Shown here: one piece after another, positions 24,746 to 32,586 of the stretch
How positions within the stretch are numbered: position 1 is the first letter of the stretch
How the letters are laid out: each line of letters opens with the position of its first letter
Source: Fimbriimonas ginsengisoli Gsoil 348
GTDB taxonomy: Bacteria; Armatimonadota; Fimbriimonadia; Fimbriimonadales; Fimbriimonadaceae
Reading direction: 5' to 3'
Length of the DNA: 64,000 nucleotides
Assembly: GCF_000724625.1 (NCBI RefSeq)
Contig: NZ_CP007139.1
Coordinates: 1,116,001 to 1,180,000, forward strand
Notes under the pieces: model-generated
The model's database searches: none
What the model was told of the DNA's origin: nothing
The model's input: only the letters and a program-made list of their open reading frames with translations
Program-made: the position numbers and the translations under genes

Positions 24746-25630
24746 TTAGGTGGCTCGCTTCAAACGATCCCACACCGCGGCCCACTCCGCCGACTTTGGG
24801 GGACGTTCGACGAGGATTTCCGGGAGACCTAGGTGGTCGAGGTCGTGAAGTGCGGCGTAAAGGGCCGCGGCATATTGCTCGGGGTCGTCCAAACGGGCGA
24901 TACCGGGCTCCCCTTCGGGAAGGTGGTCGACCAGCCGGACCGGTGTACGCGGGGCGTAGTGGCGAGGATATTGGCCGGGTGATCGCCGCTCTTTGCTTTG
25001 GCCCGCAAGAACAGGCTCCCCCAGTGCGTCTTCCAGGTCACTCTGGGTTACTCTTCCGGGGCGGAGAAGGCGGATGGTGGGACCGGTGGCGTCGACGACG
25101 GTGGACTCGAGGCCAACTTCGCAGGGACCGCCATCGAGAATGAGCGCCAGGTGCTCGGCTAAAGAAGGGTCGATATGTTCGGCGCGGGTCGGCGAAAGTC
25201 CCATGAACAGATTTGCGCTTGGAGCAGAGAGAGGGACTCCCGCGGCGGCGATCAGCGCACGCGCGGCCGGGTGAGCGGGAACACGAACGGCCACGGTACC
25301 TAAGCCTCCGGTCGTTACTTCCGGTACGTCCGATCGTTTGGGCAAGACGAGCGTCAGCGGCCCCGGCCAGAAGCGGCGGGCGAGCTCTTGGGCGTGGGCC
25401 GGGAAAGCGGCGGCGACGGTCGACACATCAGTAGCGTCGGCGAGATGAACGATCAAGGGGTTATCGGCGGGGCGACCTTTCGCGGTGAAGGTCGCCCTCA
25501 CGGCGGCCGGATCGAGCGCGTTCGCCGCCACTCCATACACCGTCTCGGTTGGCATCCCGACCAGCTTGCCCTGCCTCAGCGCTTGCGCGGCAAGCTCGAT
25601 ATTTGCGTCGGTAGGGGGAAGAACCCTCAA
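24746..25630 (-). CDS. tsaC: Threonylcarbamoyl-AMP synthase with Sua5 domain
   Basis: About 294 residues. The YrdC domain is clear (KLVGMPTETVYGVAANALDP; KGRPADNPLIVHLAD; WPGPLTLVLPK; APSANLFMGLSPT), followed by the Sua5 C-terminal domain after the linker SPGQYPRHYAPRTPV. It makes threonylcarbamoyl-AMP from threonine, bicarbonate and ATP for the t6A37 modification of ANN-decoding tRNAs. A TTG at 25630 overlaps the aroE stop (TTGA) and gives the right N terminus LRVLPPTDANIELAAQAL; the frame upstream of it is aroE shadow. Last gene of the six-gene operon. Confidence 0.92.
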   Translation of the reverse strand: MRVLPPTDANIELAAQALRQGKLVGMPTETVYGVAANALDPAAVRATFTAKGRPADNPLIVHLADATDVSTVAAAFPAHAQELARRFWPGPLTLVLPKRSDVPEVTTGGLGTVAVRVPAHPAARALIAAAGVPLSAPSANLFMGLSPTRAEHIDPSLAEHLALILDGGPCEVGLESTVVDATGPTIRLLRPGRVTQSDLEDALGEPVLAGQSKERRSPGQYPRHYAPRTPVRLVDHLPEGEPGIARLDDPEQYAAALYAALHDLDHLGLPEILVERPPKSAEWAAVWDRLKRAT

Positions 25631-26481
25631 TCGAGCGCCTCCAGCATAACTTGGCGGGGGGCGGGAACCCCGAGCCACCACTCGAACGCCAACGCCCCTT
25701 GAGCGGCGAGCAAAGGTCGGCCGTCGCAGGTGCGCAAACCGCGCTCGGCAGCTTCTCGCAGGAACGGGGTGCCTCCTTCGGCATACATGAGGTCGTAGGC
25801 GACGGCATCCCGGCTCGCATTCTCCCAGGGAATGCCCAGGCTCGCTCCTTGTAGGGAGGCTGAGGTGGTGTTAAGGATTAGGTCGGCCCCTTCCGGGTCC
25901 GGTTGGGAGAGCAGTTCGGCTTCGATTTCGAGGCCATTCAGCATCTCCACGGCGCGCTCGCGCGTCCGGTTGTAGATCCGCAGCCGCCATCCGGCTTGCG
26001 CTAACGCGAACGCCAACGCTCGGGCCGAGCCACCGGCACCGAGGAGGAGGACGGTGGGTTTGATGGTTGATGCTTGATGGTTGATGGTTGACAGAACCGC
26101 GCTTCCGGCCTCGCGCCTTAAACTTTCCAACGTCTCCATAAAGCCAGGGGCGTCGGTGTTGATGCAGGCTTTGTCGGCGAGGCGGAGGGTATTGGCAGCT
26201 TGGACTCGGCGGGCGAGGGGATCGATCTGTGTGCACCACTTCAGGGCGTCTTCCTTATGCGGAACCGTGACGTTAACGCCGACGTAACTGAGCGCGGACA
26301 AGTGGTCCAGGGCCGGGCCGACCTCGCCGGCGGGCACATGGACCGCGACATACCGGTACCGCAAACCCAACGCGGCGTACGCAGCCTGGTGCATGCGAGG
26401 CGACAGGGAGTGAGATACCGGATCGCCGATGACGGCGAACTCGGCAGCCGGCGCTTCGCGCCAGGGGAAGACCTGGTTCAT
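25627..26481 (-). CDS. aroE: Shikimate dehydrogenase
   Basis: About 284 residues. The substrate domain has FAVIGDPVSHSLSPRMHQAA and GVNVTVPHKEDAL (catalytic Lys), and NTDAPGFMETLESL; the NADP domain begins VLLLGAGGSARALAFALA with the NRT motif following (YNRTRERA). It reduces 3-dehydroshikimate with NADPH in aromatic amino acid synthesis. Between the two domains the protein carries SAVLSTINHQASTIKP, encoded by a tandem heptanucleotide repeat (26060-26094) that is foreign to the family. ATG 26481 overlaps the upstream gene by four bases (ATGA). Confidence 0.93.
   Translation of the reverse strand: MNQVFPWREAPAAEFAVIGDPVSHSLSPRMHQAAYAALGLRYRYVAVHVPAGEVGPALDHLSALSYVGVNVTVPHKEDALKWCTQIDPLARRVQAANTLRLADKACINTDAPGFMETLESLRREAGSAVLSTINHQASTIKPTVLLLGAGGSARALAFALAQAGWRLRIYNRTRERAVEMLNGLEIEAELLSQPDPEGADLILNTTSASLQGASLGIPWENASRDAVAYDLMYAEGGTPFLREAAERGLRTCDGRPLLAAQGALAFEWWLGVPAPRQVMLEALD
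26060..26094 (-). repeat. Tandem TTGATGG heptad repeat inside aroE
   Basis: Five heptads on the plus strand (TTGATGG, TTGATGC, TTGATGG, TTGATGG, TTGACAG). Their minus-strand translation gives STINHQASTIKP. The reading frame of aroE is preserved. The same heptad, degenerate, occurs in the intergenic space at 6107-6128. Confidence 0.85.
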
Positions 26482-27566
26482 TGCTTGAAGGCGTACCGCC
26501 GGGACCCGTAGAAGTTCCACGCCGCCGCAACCACCGCGCCCAACGCGTTCGCGACCGCCAGGCTGACCCCTCGATGGCCGGGAATGATGTTGAAGAACAG
26601 CGTGAAGACGACGTTGTTGATCACAAGGCCGACCAGCGACACGGCGTAGAACCGCTTCATCTGCTTCAGCCTCTCTTCCTTACCCCGCACCTCGAAGGTC
26701 CAGAGCCGGTTCCAGACGAACGAGTTGAACATGGCGAAGAGAGAAGCGATGAAACCCAGAATCGGAGCCGCCGCTCCCTGGTCGTCGCGCGCGAAACTGA
26801 AGAGTCCGGGGAAATCGGTGCGCAGCGTGTGCCCTACTTGCTCGCTGAGCAGTTGATTTCCCGCGTGGACGTAACGGATCAGGAAAAACTTGATCGCCAG
26901 ATCGACAGCGAAGGAGGTAGCGCCAACGATGGCGAACTTCACGAATTGGTGATAGACGGAGCGCTCTCTCAGCGGCTTCGTGACTTCGGCCGCGTTCCCA
27001 TGTTCGTCGAGCGGAGTAATGAGCGACTTGTAGATCGGCCCGGTCAATAGCCCTTCGATGAAGCGATTGATCCGCGTGGGGCCGAACTCCTTACTCGCCA
27101 TTTTGCGGACCCAGATAGCGTCGATTCCCGCCCGGTTGGCGCCAAGGATGTCGGTCATCATTTGGTCACCGATCATGATTGCTTCCTCAGGCTTCTTGTG
27201 AAACTTGATTAAGGCAAGCCGGTACATCGCCCGACTCGGCTTGAACCGACCGCGAACGGTTTCCACCCCTAGGAGCTGGGTGATGCGCATGAGCCGCTCC
27301 ACTCGGCGGGTGTTGCTAAGGATGCACAGGGTGAATCCCATCCCTTTCGCCTTCTCCAGCCACTCCACCACCGCCGGGGCGAAGTTCTCCCCCTTCCACT
27401 CAACCAGCGTGTTATCGACATCGAGGAGGATTAGGCGCTTGCCGCGATCCCAAAGGCGCTGCAGGTCGACTTGCTCCAGGGAATCGGCGGCATGGGCGGG
27501 GGTGAACGGGTGGAAGAAATCGGAGATCCGCTCGCGATCGAAATCGCCGCTTTGCCAGCGGCTCAC
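26478..27566 (-). CDS. Fusion of a YqeG-type HAD phosphatase and a GtrA-like membrane domain
   Basis: Residues 1-185 are a YqeG-like HAD phosphatase: LILLDVDNTLVEWKG (DxDxT, Asp49/Asp51), CILSNTRRVERL, and IMIGDQMMTDILGANRAGID with the metal-binding GD...D. Residues about 205-362 are a four-helix GtrA-like domain (HQFVKFAIVGATSFAVDLAI; FNSFVWNRLWTFEVRGKE; AAWNFYGSRRYAFKQ), a family implicated in polyprenyl-linked sugar flipping. The two are normally separate. The fusion is read through a 20-residue linker with no stop, so it is one protein. It may act on phosphorylated or lipid-linked substrates at the membrane. It is in an operon with mltG and aroE; yqeG-aroE adjacency is also known in Firmicutes. 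Confidence 0.85.
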   Translation of the reverse strand: MSRWQSGDFDRERISDFFHPFTPAHAADSLEQVDLQRLWDRGKRLILLDVDNTLVEWKGENFAPAVVEWLEKAKGMGFTLCILSNTRRVERLMRITQLLGVETVRGRFKPSRAMYRLALIKFHKKPEEAIMIGDQMMTDILGANRAGIDAIWVRKMASKEFGPTRINRFIEGLLTGPIYKSLITPLDEHGNAAEVTKPLRERSVYHQFVKFAIVGATSFAVDLAIKFFLIRYVHAGNQLLSEQVGHTLRTDFPGLFSFARDDQGAAAPILGFIASLFAMFNSFVWNRLWTFEVRGKEERLKQMKRFYAVSLVGLVINNVVFTLFFNIIPGHRGVSLAVANALGAVVAAAWNFYGSRRYAFKQ

Positions 27567-28585
27567 TGTCCCAGCTCCTTGAGCGCATCTCTGCGCTTTT
27601 TAACGTTCTTCAAATGTTCCTTGTAGGTTGACGCAAACGCGCTGCGTTGGCCCGGCATTGCCACATAGAACAGGCTGTCGCCGGACGTGTCGGGTTTCAT
27701 AGCGGCCTCAATGCTCTTTAGACTCGGCGAACAGATCGGGCCTGGCGGCAGCCCCTCATGGAGGTAAGTGTTGTACGGTGTGTCCAGATTCTTATAGTCG
27801 GCATTCGTGAGCCGTTTCCACCGCTGAATTCCGTACAGGATCGTCGCGTCGATCTGTAGCCGCATCTTCTTCTTCAACCGGTTCTCGATGACCCCTGCGA
27901 TGGCGGCCCGCTCGTCGTCGCGACCAGCTTCGAGTTCGACCATGGAAGCGACGGTTAGGATTCTCGGCAGGTCGGCCGGATGGTTGAGCGGCTCCCATAC
28001 CTTACGCTCGAACGCTTTGAGCTGCCGCTCGATGACCGCCCGAGCGCCCAGCAGCGGCGGAAGGTCGTAGGTGTCTGGATATAGATAGCCTTCCAGGGTC
28101 GTCGAGGGGAGGGGGAACGAGACGAGTTTATGGAACTGCTTCGGGTCGCGATAGAGCGCCATATACTCGTCCGCCGAACAGACTTGGTACTTCGTGTCGA
28201 GCAGGTTCGCCGTACGCTGCGCCCAATTCGTCTCCGGAATCCGCACCTTCTGACTGAACGGCTTTCGAAATTCGTTGAGTAGCTCCCTCGCCGTCATGCC
28301 CGGGCGAACCTGGTAGGTACCGGTACGGATCTGGGTGGGGGTGCGGGTGATAAAGGCGTAAACCCGGAACGCGGTAGGGTCGCGCACGACCCCTTTTCGC
28401 TGCATCTCAGACAGCACCTTAGGTAGCGTCGTGGGGCGCTCGTATCGCACATAAAAAGCCCGGCCGGCGGGCATTGGCGCAGTGCCGGCGGAGAGCCAGA
28501 GGAATCCTCCGAGCAGGATGGCGGCAAGCAGGAGCAGGAATGTCCAGCGTCCGAACCTTCGGTTCTTATTGCGTTTTTTGGGCAT
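27563..28585 (-). CDS. mltG: Endolytic murein transglycosylase MltG
   Basis: 340 residues with a basic N terminus and one membrane helix (WTFLLLLAAILLGGFLWLSA). A LysM-like segment is followed by the YceG catalytic domain: LEGYLYPDTYDL near 165, ILTVASMVELEAGRDDERAA with the catalytic Glu near 218, IAGVIENRLKKKMRLQIDAT and YNTYLHEGLPPGPICSP. It cuts nascent glycan strands and sets their length. It overlaps ruvX by 20 bases, as in the widespread yqgF-mltG pairing. Confidence 0.94.
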   Translation of the reverse strand: MPKKRNKNRRFGRWTFLLLLAAILLGGFLWLSAGTAPMPAGRAFYVRYERPTTLPKVLSEMQRKGVVRDPTAFRVYAFITRTPTQIRTGTYQVRPGMTARELLNEFRKPFSQKVRIPETNWAQRTANLLDTKYQVCSADEYMALYRDPKQFHKLVSFPLPSTTLEGYLYPDTYDLPPLLGARAVIERQLKAFERKVWEPLNHPADLPRILTVASMVELEAGRDDERAAIAGVIENRLKKKMRLQIDATILYGIQRWKRLTNADYKNLDTPYNTYLHEGLPPGPICSPSLKSIEAAMKPDTSGDSLFYVAMPGQRSAFASTYKEHLKNVKKRRDALKELGQ

Positions 28586-28982
28586 CCCGGTATCTCTCTA
28601 AAATGAGGCACGCAGCCTCGGCGTCGCGGCGTTTGCGCCGCTCGCTCCCTTTCAAACCGCTATCGAGCAAGGTGCGTTCCGCTTCGGCGCTGGTCAGCCG
28701 CTCGTCCACCAAATAGACAGGACGGCCGAGCTCTTCCAGATGTCCCGCCAATTGACGACAGATCCGGGCCATTCGCCCTTCCTCGCCGTTCGGCTCGATG
28801 GGAAGTCCCACCACGATGGCATCGGCTTGCTCGCGCTTCGCCTGCTGGTCGATGACGTTCGCGTCGGTCTTCAGTTTGCCACTCGCCGCCAGCGGGTTTC
28901 GAGGCGCGGGAAGGCCTGCCTCGCCGTCCATCACGGCAAGACCGATCCGCTTAAATCCGAAGTCGACGCCCAGGAATCTCAT
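28566..28982 (-). CDS. ruvX: Putative pre-16S rRNA nuclease / Holliday junction resolvase RuvX (YqgF)
   Basis: 138 residues, the normal size. RNase H-fold motifs are FLGVDFGFKRIGLAV (Asp5 region), DAIVVGLPIEPNGEEG, and VYLVDERLTSAEAERTLL, with the acidic residues in place. It takes part in 16S rRNA 5'-end maturation and possibly in recombination. ATG overlaps the HisN-like stop (ATGA). Confidence 0.94.
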   Translation of the reverse strand: MRFLGVDFGFKRIGLAVMDGEAGLPAPRNPLAASGKLKTDANVIDQQAKREQADAIVVGLPIEPNGEEGRMARICRQLAGHLEELGRPVYLVDERLTSAEAERTLLDSGLKGSERRKRRDAEAACLILERYRDAQKTQ

Positions 28983-29746
28983 GCGAACGCCCGGAGTATC
29001 TCCTCGTGAAGGACGCCGTTGCTGCTGACCGCTTCGAGGTCGTTGGCGGCGGCCGACGTGAATGGATCGCCGCCGCGAAAGTCGGTGAATTTGCCACCGG
29101 CTTCTTCGATCAAGATCTTAATCGCGCTGAGGTCCCAGCGGGTGACGATCGGATCGACCATCGCCTCGATCCGACCCGAGGCGACAAGGGCATGCCCGTA
29201 GGCGTCGCTCCATGTCCGAGTGGCGAGCGTCTGGCCCGAGAGGGTCGCAAAGCCGTCCCAGCGGCCGTACTTGATCATCGACTTGGGTCCGCCACAGGCG
29301 AGGACGCTTTCCGGGAGATCGCTTTTGGCGGAGACGCGGCAAGGGCGGCCGTTGAGGGTGCATCCTTGCCCCCGCTCGGCGTAAAGCATTTCGCCGAGGG
29401 CGGGAAAGTAGCAGACGCCGAGAATCGGCTGGCCGTCTTGCTCGTAGCTGAGCAGGGTGGCGTAGAGCGGGACCCCACTGACGAACGATTTGGTGCCGTC
29501 GATCGGGTCGATCACCCATCGGTCGAGCGCGTCGGAGGCGCCTCCTTCTTCCTCGCCGAGGATCGCATCGTGAGGATACACGGCGGCGATCGCTTGCCGG
29601 ATCATCCGCTCCGCATTGCGGTCGGCGACGGTGACCGGCGACAAGTCGGCTTTCAGGTCGACGCCCACGCCGGCTTGGAAGTGAGCCAACGTCGATCTCC
29701 CGGCCCGATAAGCCGCCTCTACCGCAAACGCCAACCGAGGCGACAT
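28979..29746 (-). CDS. Inositol monophosphatase-family phosphatase, histidinol-phosphatase-like
   Basis: 255 residues. Family motifs are ILGEEEG (first metal Glu), WVIDPIDGTKSFVSGVP (metal Asp pair) and TRWDLSAIKILIEEAGGKFT (third metal Asp). The variant IDGTKSF and overall length are typical of HisN histidinol-phosphatases rather than FBPase or CysQ, but substrate assignment by sequence is uncertain. It heads the operon with a TAGACT box seven bases before its ATG. Confidence 0.85.
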   Translation of the reverse strand: MSPRLAFAVEAAYRAGRSTLAHFQAGVGVDLKADLSPVTVADRNAERMIRQAIAAVYPHDAILGEEEGGASDALDRWVIDPIDGTKSFVSGVPLYATLLSYEQDGQPILGVCYFPALGEMLYAERGQGCTLNGRPCRVSAKSDLPESVLACGGPKSMIKYGRWDGFATLSGQTLATRTWSDAYGHALVASGRIEAMVDPIVTRWDLSAIKILIEEAGGKFTDFRGGDPFTSAAANDLEAVSSNGVLHEEILRAFA

Positions 29747-29753
29747 GCCAGTG

Positions 29754-29759
29754 AGTCTA
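29754..29759 (-). promoter_or_regulatory. Predicted -10 box of the six-gene operon
   Basis: TAGACT on the minus strand, seven bases, then ATG at 29746, implying a leaderless or nearly leaderless mRNA for the hisN-like to tsaC operon. Confidence 0.5.
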
Positions 29760-29774
29760 CCGAAGAGCCTTTGG

Positions 29775-29860
29775 AAGGCGGAGGGGGGAATGCGGAAGCC
29801 GGAAGGCCTTTACTCGGGGCTTCCACAACATTCCGCCTTCCGCATTCCCCCTTCCGCCTT
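29775..29860. repeat. Inverted repeat family F
   Basis: Left arm begins AAGGCGGAGGGGGGAATGCG and the right arm ends CGCATTCCCCCTTCCGCCTT, with about 22 bases between the roughly 32-base imperfect arms. Both strands translate to Arg/Leu/Pro-rich peptides (RLPHSPLRLP) that explain the spurious ORFs here. Confidence 0.75.
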
Positions 29861-29863
29861 TGA

Positions 29864-30382
29864 CTAGCTCATCCGAATGAAGTGCGTGGACGCGTTGGCG
29901 GTTCGGGTGTGGCGGAAACAGCCGTAACCTTCGCGGGATTGACCGTCGTTCGTGTTCCCTTCTAAGGTTCGATAAGAGTTGCCGGTCATCTCGATGACGT
30001 GGCCGCCGTGTCCAGTCGTTGGCGATTCGATGATGATGAAGACATCGCCGCGTCGGGGGGTAGTCACGAGCCGTCCAGTTTGGTGAGCCCATTCGTACCA
30101 GGAGTGCGTAGACGCCGGATTGGGCGGCAGTTCGGTGCCGCCGCTGTCCTTGAAGTTTGCCGCGACGAAGCTGACGCACCAGGGATCACCGGGATGGGCG
30201 CCGGCCGCCTCTAAGAAGTAGCTCACCTCGGGTCCCTTATTCGAGCCGCGCGGCTGCTCCTCGACCTTGCGAACATCCGTCCAGTAGGCCGCCCGCCGCA
30301 GAGCCCGCTCGTGAACCGGAAGCGCTTTCCAGGCTTCGGGTGTCAATTCGGGGGCGATGTCGTGTTGAGTCGGTTGAACCAC
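29864..30382 (-). CDS. CHAP-domain (NlpC/P60-like) amidase or peptidase
   Basis: 172 residues without a signal peptide. DPWCVSFVAANFKDSGG holds the catalytic Cys and GHGGHVIEMTGNSYRTLEGN holds the catalytic His and strand pattern of CHAP/TIGR02594-type amidases, which cut peptidoglycan peptides or gamma-glutamyl bonds. A GTG start is supported by TATGAT exactly six bases upstream. It might be a lytic enzyme released by lysis, a phage remnant or an autolysin; no phage genes are nearby. Confidence 0.8.
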   Translation of the reverse strand: MVQPTQHDIAPELTPEAWKALPVHERALRRAAYWTDVRKVEEQPRGSNKGPEVSYFLEAAGAHPGDPWCVSFVAANFKDSGGTELPPNPASTHSWYEWAHQTGRLVTTPRRGDVFIIIESPTTGHGGHVIEMTGNSYRTLEGNTNDGQSREGYGCFRHTRTANASTHFIRMS

Positions 30383-30388
30383 GAGGAC

Positions 30389-30394
30389 ATCATA
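30389..30394 (-). promoter_or_regulatory. Predicted -10 box of a leaderless transcript (CHAP gene)
   Basis: TATGAT on the minus strand, six bases, then the GTG start at 30382. Confidence 0.5.
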
Positions 30395-30767
30395 CAGCTT
30401 CTTGCACCCGCCGCCGGCAAATTGTACTTGTTTCCTCTCGAATATGAGGTCTATCGGGGATCCAGTGGGTGGAACCGGACGTCCCCGCGCCTGCCGCCCT
30501 GCCTTTCTCCCAAATTAAACCTAATCGCTCCGTCTGTAGGTCAAATTGAGAGAAAGGCGGGGCTTTGCATGGGCTGTTAAAAAGATCCGTCCAAAGCGCC
30601 CACGTCAATTGTCGATAGACCCGAATATGGTTGAGAACAGACGAGAACCGGCGGAACAGGCAACTGAAGCCGTAACTGGAGAGCGGACATCATTGCTCCA
30701 CGGGCAAACCCCTCCCCTCCTAACCTTTTACGAAGAATAATTTAGGTGATTACGCTCACAGGTGTTC
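30395..30767. other. Intergenic stretch, no gene seen
   Basis: About 370 bases with short ORFs on both strands that lack start signals and protein-like composition. Base composition begins to fall here towards the accessory operon. No repeat of the families found elsewhere and no copy of the tRNA 3' end was found. Confidence 0.5.
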
Positions 30768-31145
30768 CTAATTTCCAAGTTTATCGCTTATTTCTCTGGA
30801 AACCTGGTCGACGATATCCAATAATCTCGGAAAGACCGGTATAAATTGACTGATTTCTCCAAAGAATAGCTCAACAGACACAACGATAGTATCGTTTTTC
30901 CAGGTAGCTTTGGCAGCCTTGTACTGACGATTAACGTCGTTGCAGGTCACCATAGCGGCGGTCTGATCACAACCTTCGGCATCTAGGAACTTCGCCAGCC
31001 GAAAATACTCCGGGTCCTTTTCAGCGACGAAAAGGATATACGTCATGCCCTCATATTTGAAGACGATGTCACCATCCTCGTCAGTCTTGGGGCGGTAGCC
31101 TTCGTCCAAGAGATACGTGGTGTAGATCTCTCCCTTGGTCATCAC
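30768..31145 (-). CDS. YbjN / secretion-chaperone-like protein, third gene of CFI-box operon
   Basis: 125 residues. Alternating strands and helices (IYTTYLLDEGYRPKTDEDGD, then IVFKYEGMTYILFVAEKDPE, YFRLAKF) with a final helix LPRLLDIVDQVSREIS match the YbjN/CesT-like chaperone fold. Members bind and hold other proteins; none is an enzyme. The start is GTG 31145 or ATG 31142, each overlapping the previous stop. The low GC is shared with its two neighbours. Confidence 0.6.
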   Translation of the reverse strand: MMTKGEIYTTYLLDEGYRPKTDEDGDIVFKYEGMTYILFVAEKDPEYFRLAKFLDAEGCDQTAAMVTCNDVNRQYKAAKATWKNDTIVVSVELFFGEISQFIPVFPRLLDIVDQVSREISDKLGN

Positions 31146-31390
31146 AAGTACACCTTATACTGACCTTGAAAACCTCCGCGCTTTACAGCAACCTGGCCAT
31201 TTACGTAGAGCGTGCATTCTGCCCCGGCGTCAGTGTCGACCTCAAAGTGCGCCTCACCGTTCGAATTCGTTCGCTGATCAGGCGTGAACCCACCTGCCAT
31301 GAACTGATGGATTTCGAATGATACTCGGACGTCCTTCGCAGGCCGACCGTCACTTCCTAATATAAGAACCGCAATATATCGCTTAGCCAT
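31142..31390 (-). CDS. Small Ig-like domain protein, second gene of CFI-box operon
   Basis: About 82 residues starting MAKRYIAVLILGSDGRPAKD, a single beta-sandwich resembling carboxypeptidase-regulatory or bacterial Ig-like domains (VRVSFEIHQF; GEAHFEVDTDAGAECTLYVN). There is no signal peptide, so it is probably cytosolic. ATG 31390 overlaps the CFI-box gene by eight bases, and its stop overlaps the next gene, so the three are translated together. Its job is not recognised; a partner-binding subunit is likely. Confidence 0.6.
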   Translation of the reverse strand: MAKRYIAVLILGSDGRPAKDVRVSFEIHQFMAGGFTPDQRTNSNGEAHFEVDTDAGAECTLYVNGQVAVKRGGFQGQYKVYL

Positions 31391-32207
31391 GGGTTTGTTT
31401 TTGCTCCTCGATGTTGTGAAAGCCCGCAATCTTCAAAGCTTTAGTTAAGGGAATTAGGACTGAATACTTGACCAACTTTCCCAATCTAGGGTGCCTAACG
31501 ACTACCTCTGCTGCTCCCGGGCCGGTCGCGTAGTACCACTTTACGAACAACTTTCCCATCGCGTGTCTGAGCAAACAACGATCCCGCCAATTTCTCAAAA
31601 CGAGAACGTCAGGGTGATCATACGAGCCATAACAGGCTGTCGCAATAAAGCAGGGGCCCTTCTTTGGTGGATTTTCTAGCTCTGCCAAAAATTTCCTGGC
31701 GGCAATATATGTCTCTTCGAGATGCTGAAAATTGGCGGTAATATAACGTAGTTCGGTGATTGCTTCTGGTTTACGCCCAATTGCCTGCAGGATATCTGCC
31801 TTAGTCAGCCGTGCGTAGGCATTGTCGGAGATTGATAACGCTTCGTCCAGAATTTTCAAAGCCTTGTTTGCGTTGTTTTTCTCCTGAGCTCTCGCAATTC
31901 CTGCCGCAGCCAAACCGCCCACTAGCGATTCCGATCCCTGTGCCATTTTGCGCATCAGAACCGAGGAGCCGAAGACCCGTAGGGCTCGAAAAACGTGATA
32001 GTTGGATTCGTGAAAGAGAACATCAGAATCTGAAGAATCCAGGGATTTGGCCGTCGTTATTTGCTGAAGGTAGACCTTGAGCTTCTGATCGATTTGCTTT
32101 TCGACCTTAGAGTCCTTTTTCGCATCTCCGGTCATTTGGGCGAAGAGGACATCTAAATCACTATCGTATTCTTCCAGAAGTCTCGTTTCCGCTGTTGGTA
32201 ATGGCAT
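31383..32207 (-). CDS. CFI-box-CTERM protein with helical repeat N terminus
   Basis: 274 residues. Residues about 1-180 are helical, with TPR-like repeats (NANKALKILDEALSISDNAY; LTKADILQAIGRKPEAITEL). Then comes CFIATACYGSYDHPDVLVLR and the family extension (RDRCLLRHAMGKLFVKWYYA; VVRHPRLGKLVKYSVLIPL). That is the CFI-box C-terminal domain, of unknown function, found in diverse bacteria. Its hydrophobic final helices may contact membrane. The lower GC and AT-rich codon choice differ from neighbours. First gene of a three-gene operon next to a tRNA; see findings. Confidence 0.75.
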   Translation of the reverse strand: MPLPTAETRLLEEYDSDLDVLFAQMTGDAKKDSKVEKQIDQKLKVYLQQITTAKSLDSSDSDVLFHESNYHVFRALRVFGSSVLMRKMAQGSESLVGGLAAAGIARAQEKNNANKALKILDEALSISDNAYARLTKADILQAIGRKPEAITELRYITANFQHLEETYIAARKFLAELENPPKKGPCFIATACYGSYDHPDVLVLRNWRDRCLLRHAMGKLFVKWYYATGPGAAEVVVRHPRLGKLVKYSVLIPLTKALKIAGFHNIEEQKQTHG

Positions 32208-32586
32208 ATCTGTGGTAGCTCCGCGCCAAATGGTAATGGAATTGGCGGAGAAATATCAGACAACCATTAAAAACATGCATGTTTACTAGTGAGAGCATGT
32301 ACATCCGCCTATCGTTTTGTAGGGGTATGCCAAAGGCGTTTCAACGGAACTTGGGGTTCCAGTGGATGACCGCTTTGGCTTGGCTGGCCGCTATGTCAGG
32401 TCGACCGTCAAGAAAATAATCCGGACCGTGGCCTGCCTCTAGGTCCTTAATAGGGCCTGGACCGGTACCCGAGTTCCTCTAAACCGAACGCTGCTACCGA
32501 GCGTATCCGGGAGTACTGACTAGAACTTCCTTCAACTGTGCCGGGATGTTTATAGAAGTGCCACCACGCGATAATGTGAAGACGGA
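32208..32586. other. Intergenic stretch between accessory operon and tRNA, no gene seen
   Basis: About 380 bases. It includes a short direct motif CATGCATGTTTACTAG and no long ORF or repeat family. It lies on the 3' side of the tRNA, where an integrated island would begin, but no integrase or duplicated tRNA end is present. Confidence 0.5.

Noticed and set aside
29757-30179. 140-residue minus-strand ORF across repeat F
   Set aside because: Antisense or shadow translation of the CHAP gene and of the repeat (HSPLRLP-type peptides).
30546-30740. 64-residue ORF in the gap before the accessory operon
   Set aside because: No ribosome-binding site or homology; composition looks non-coding.
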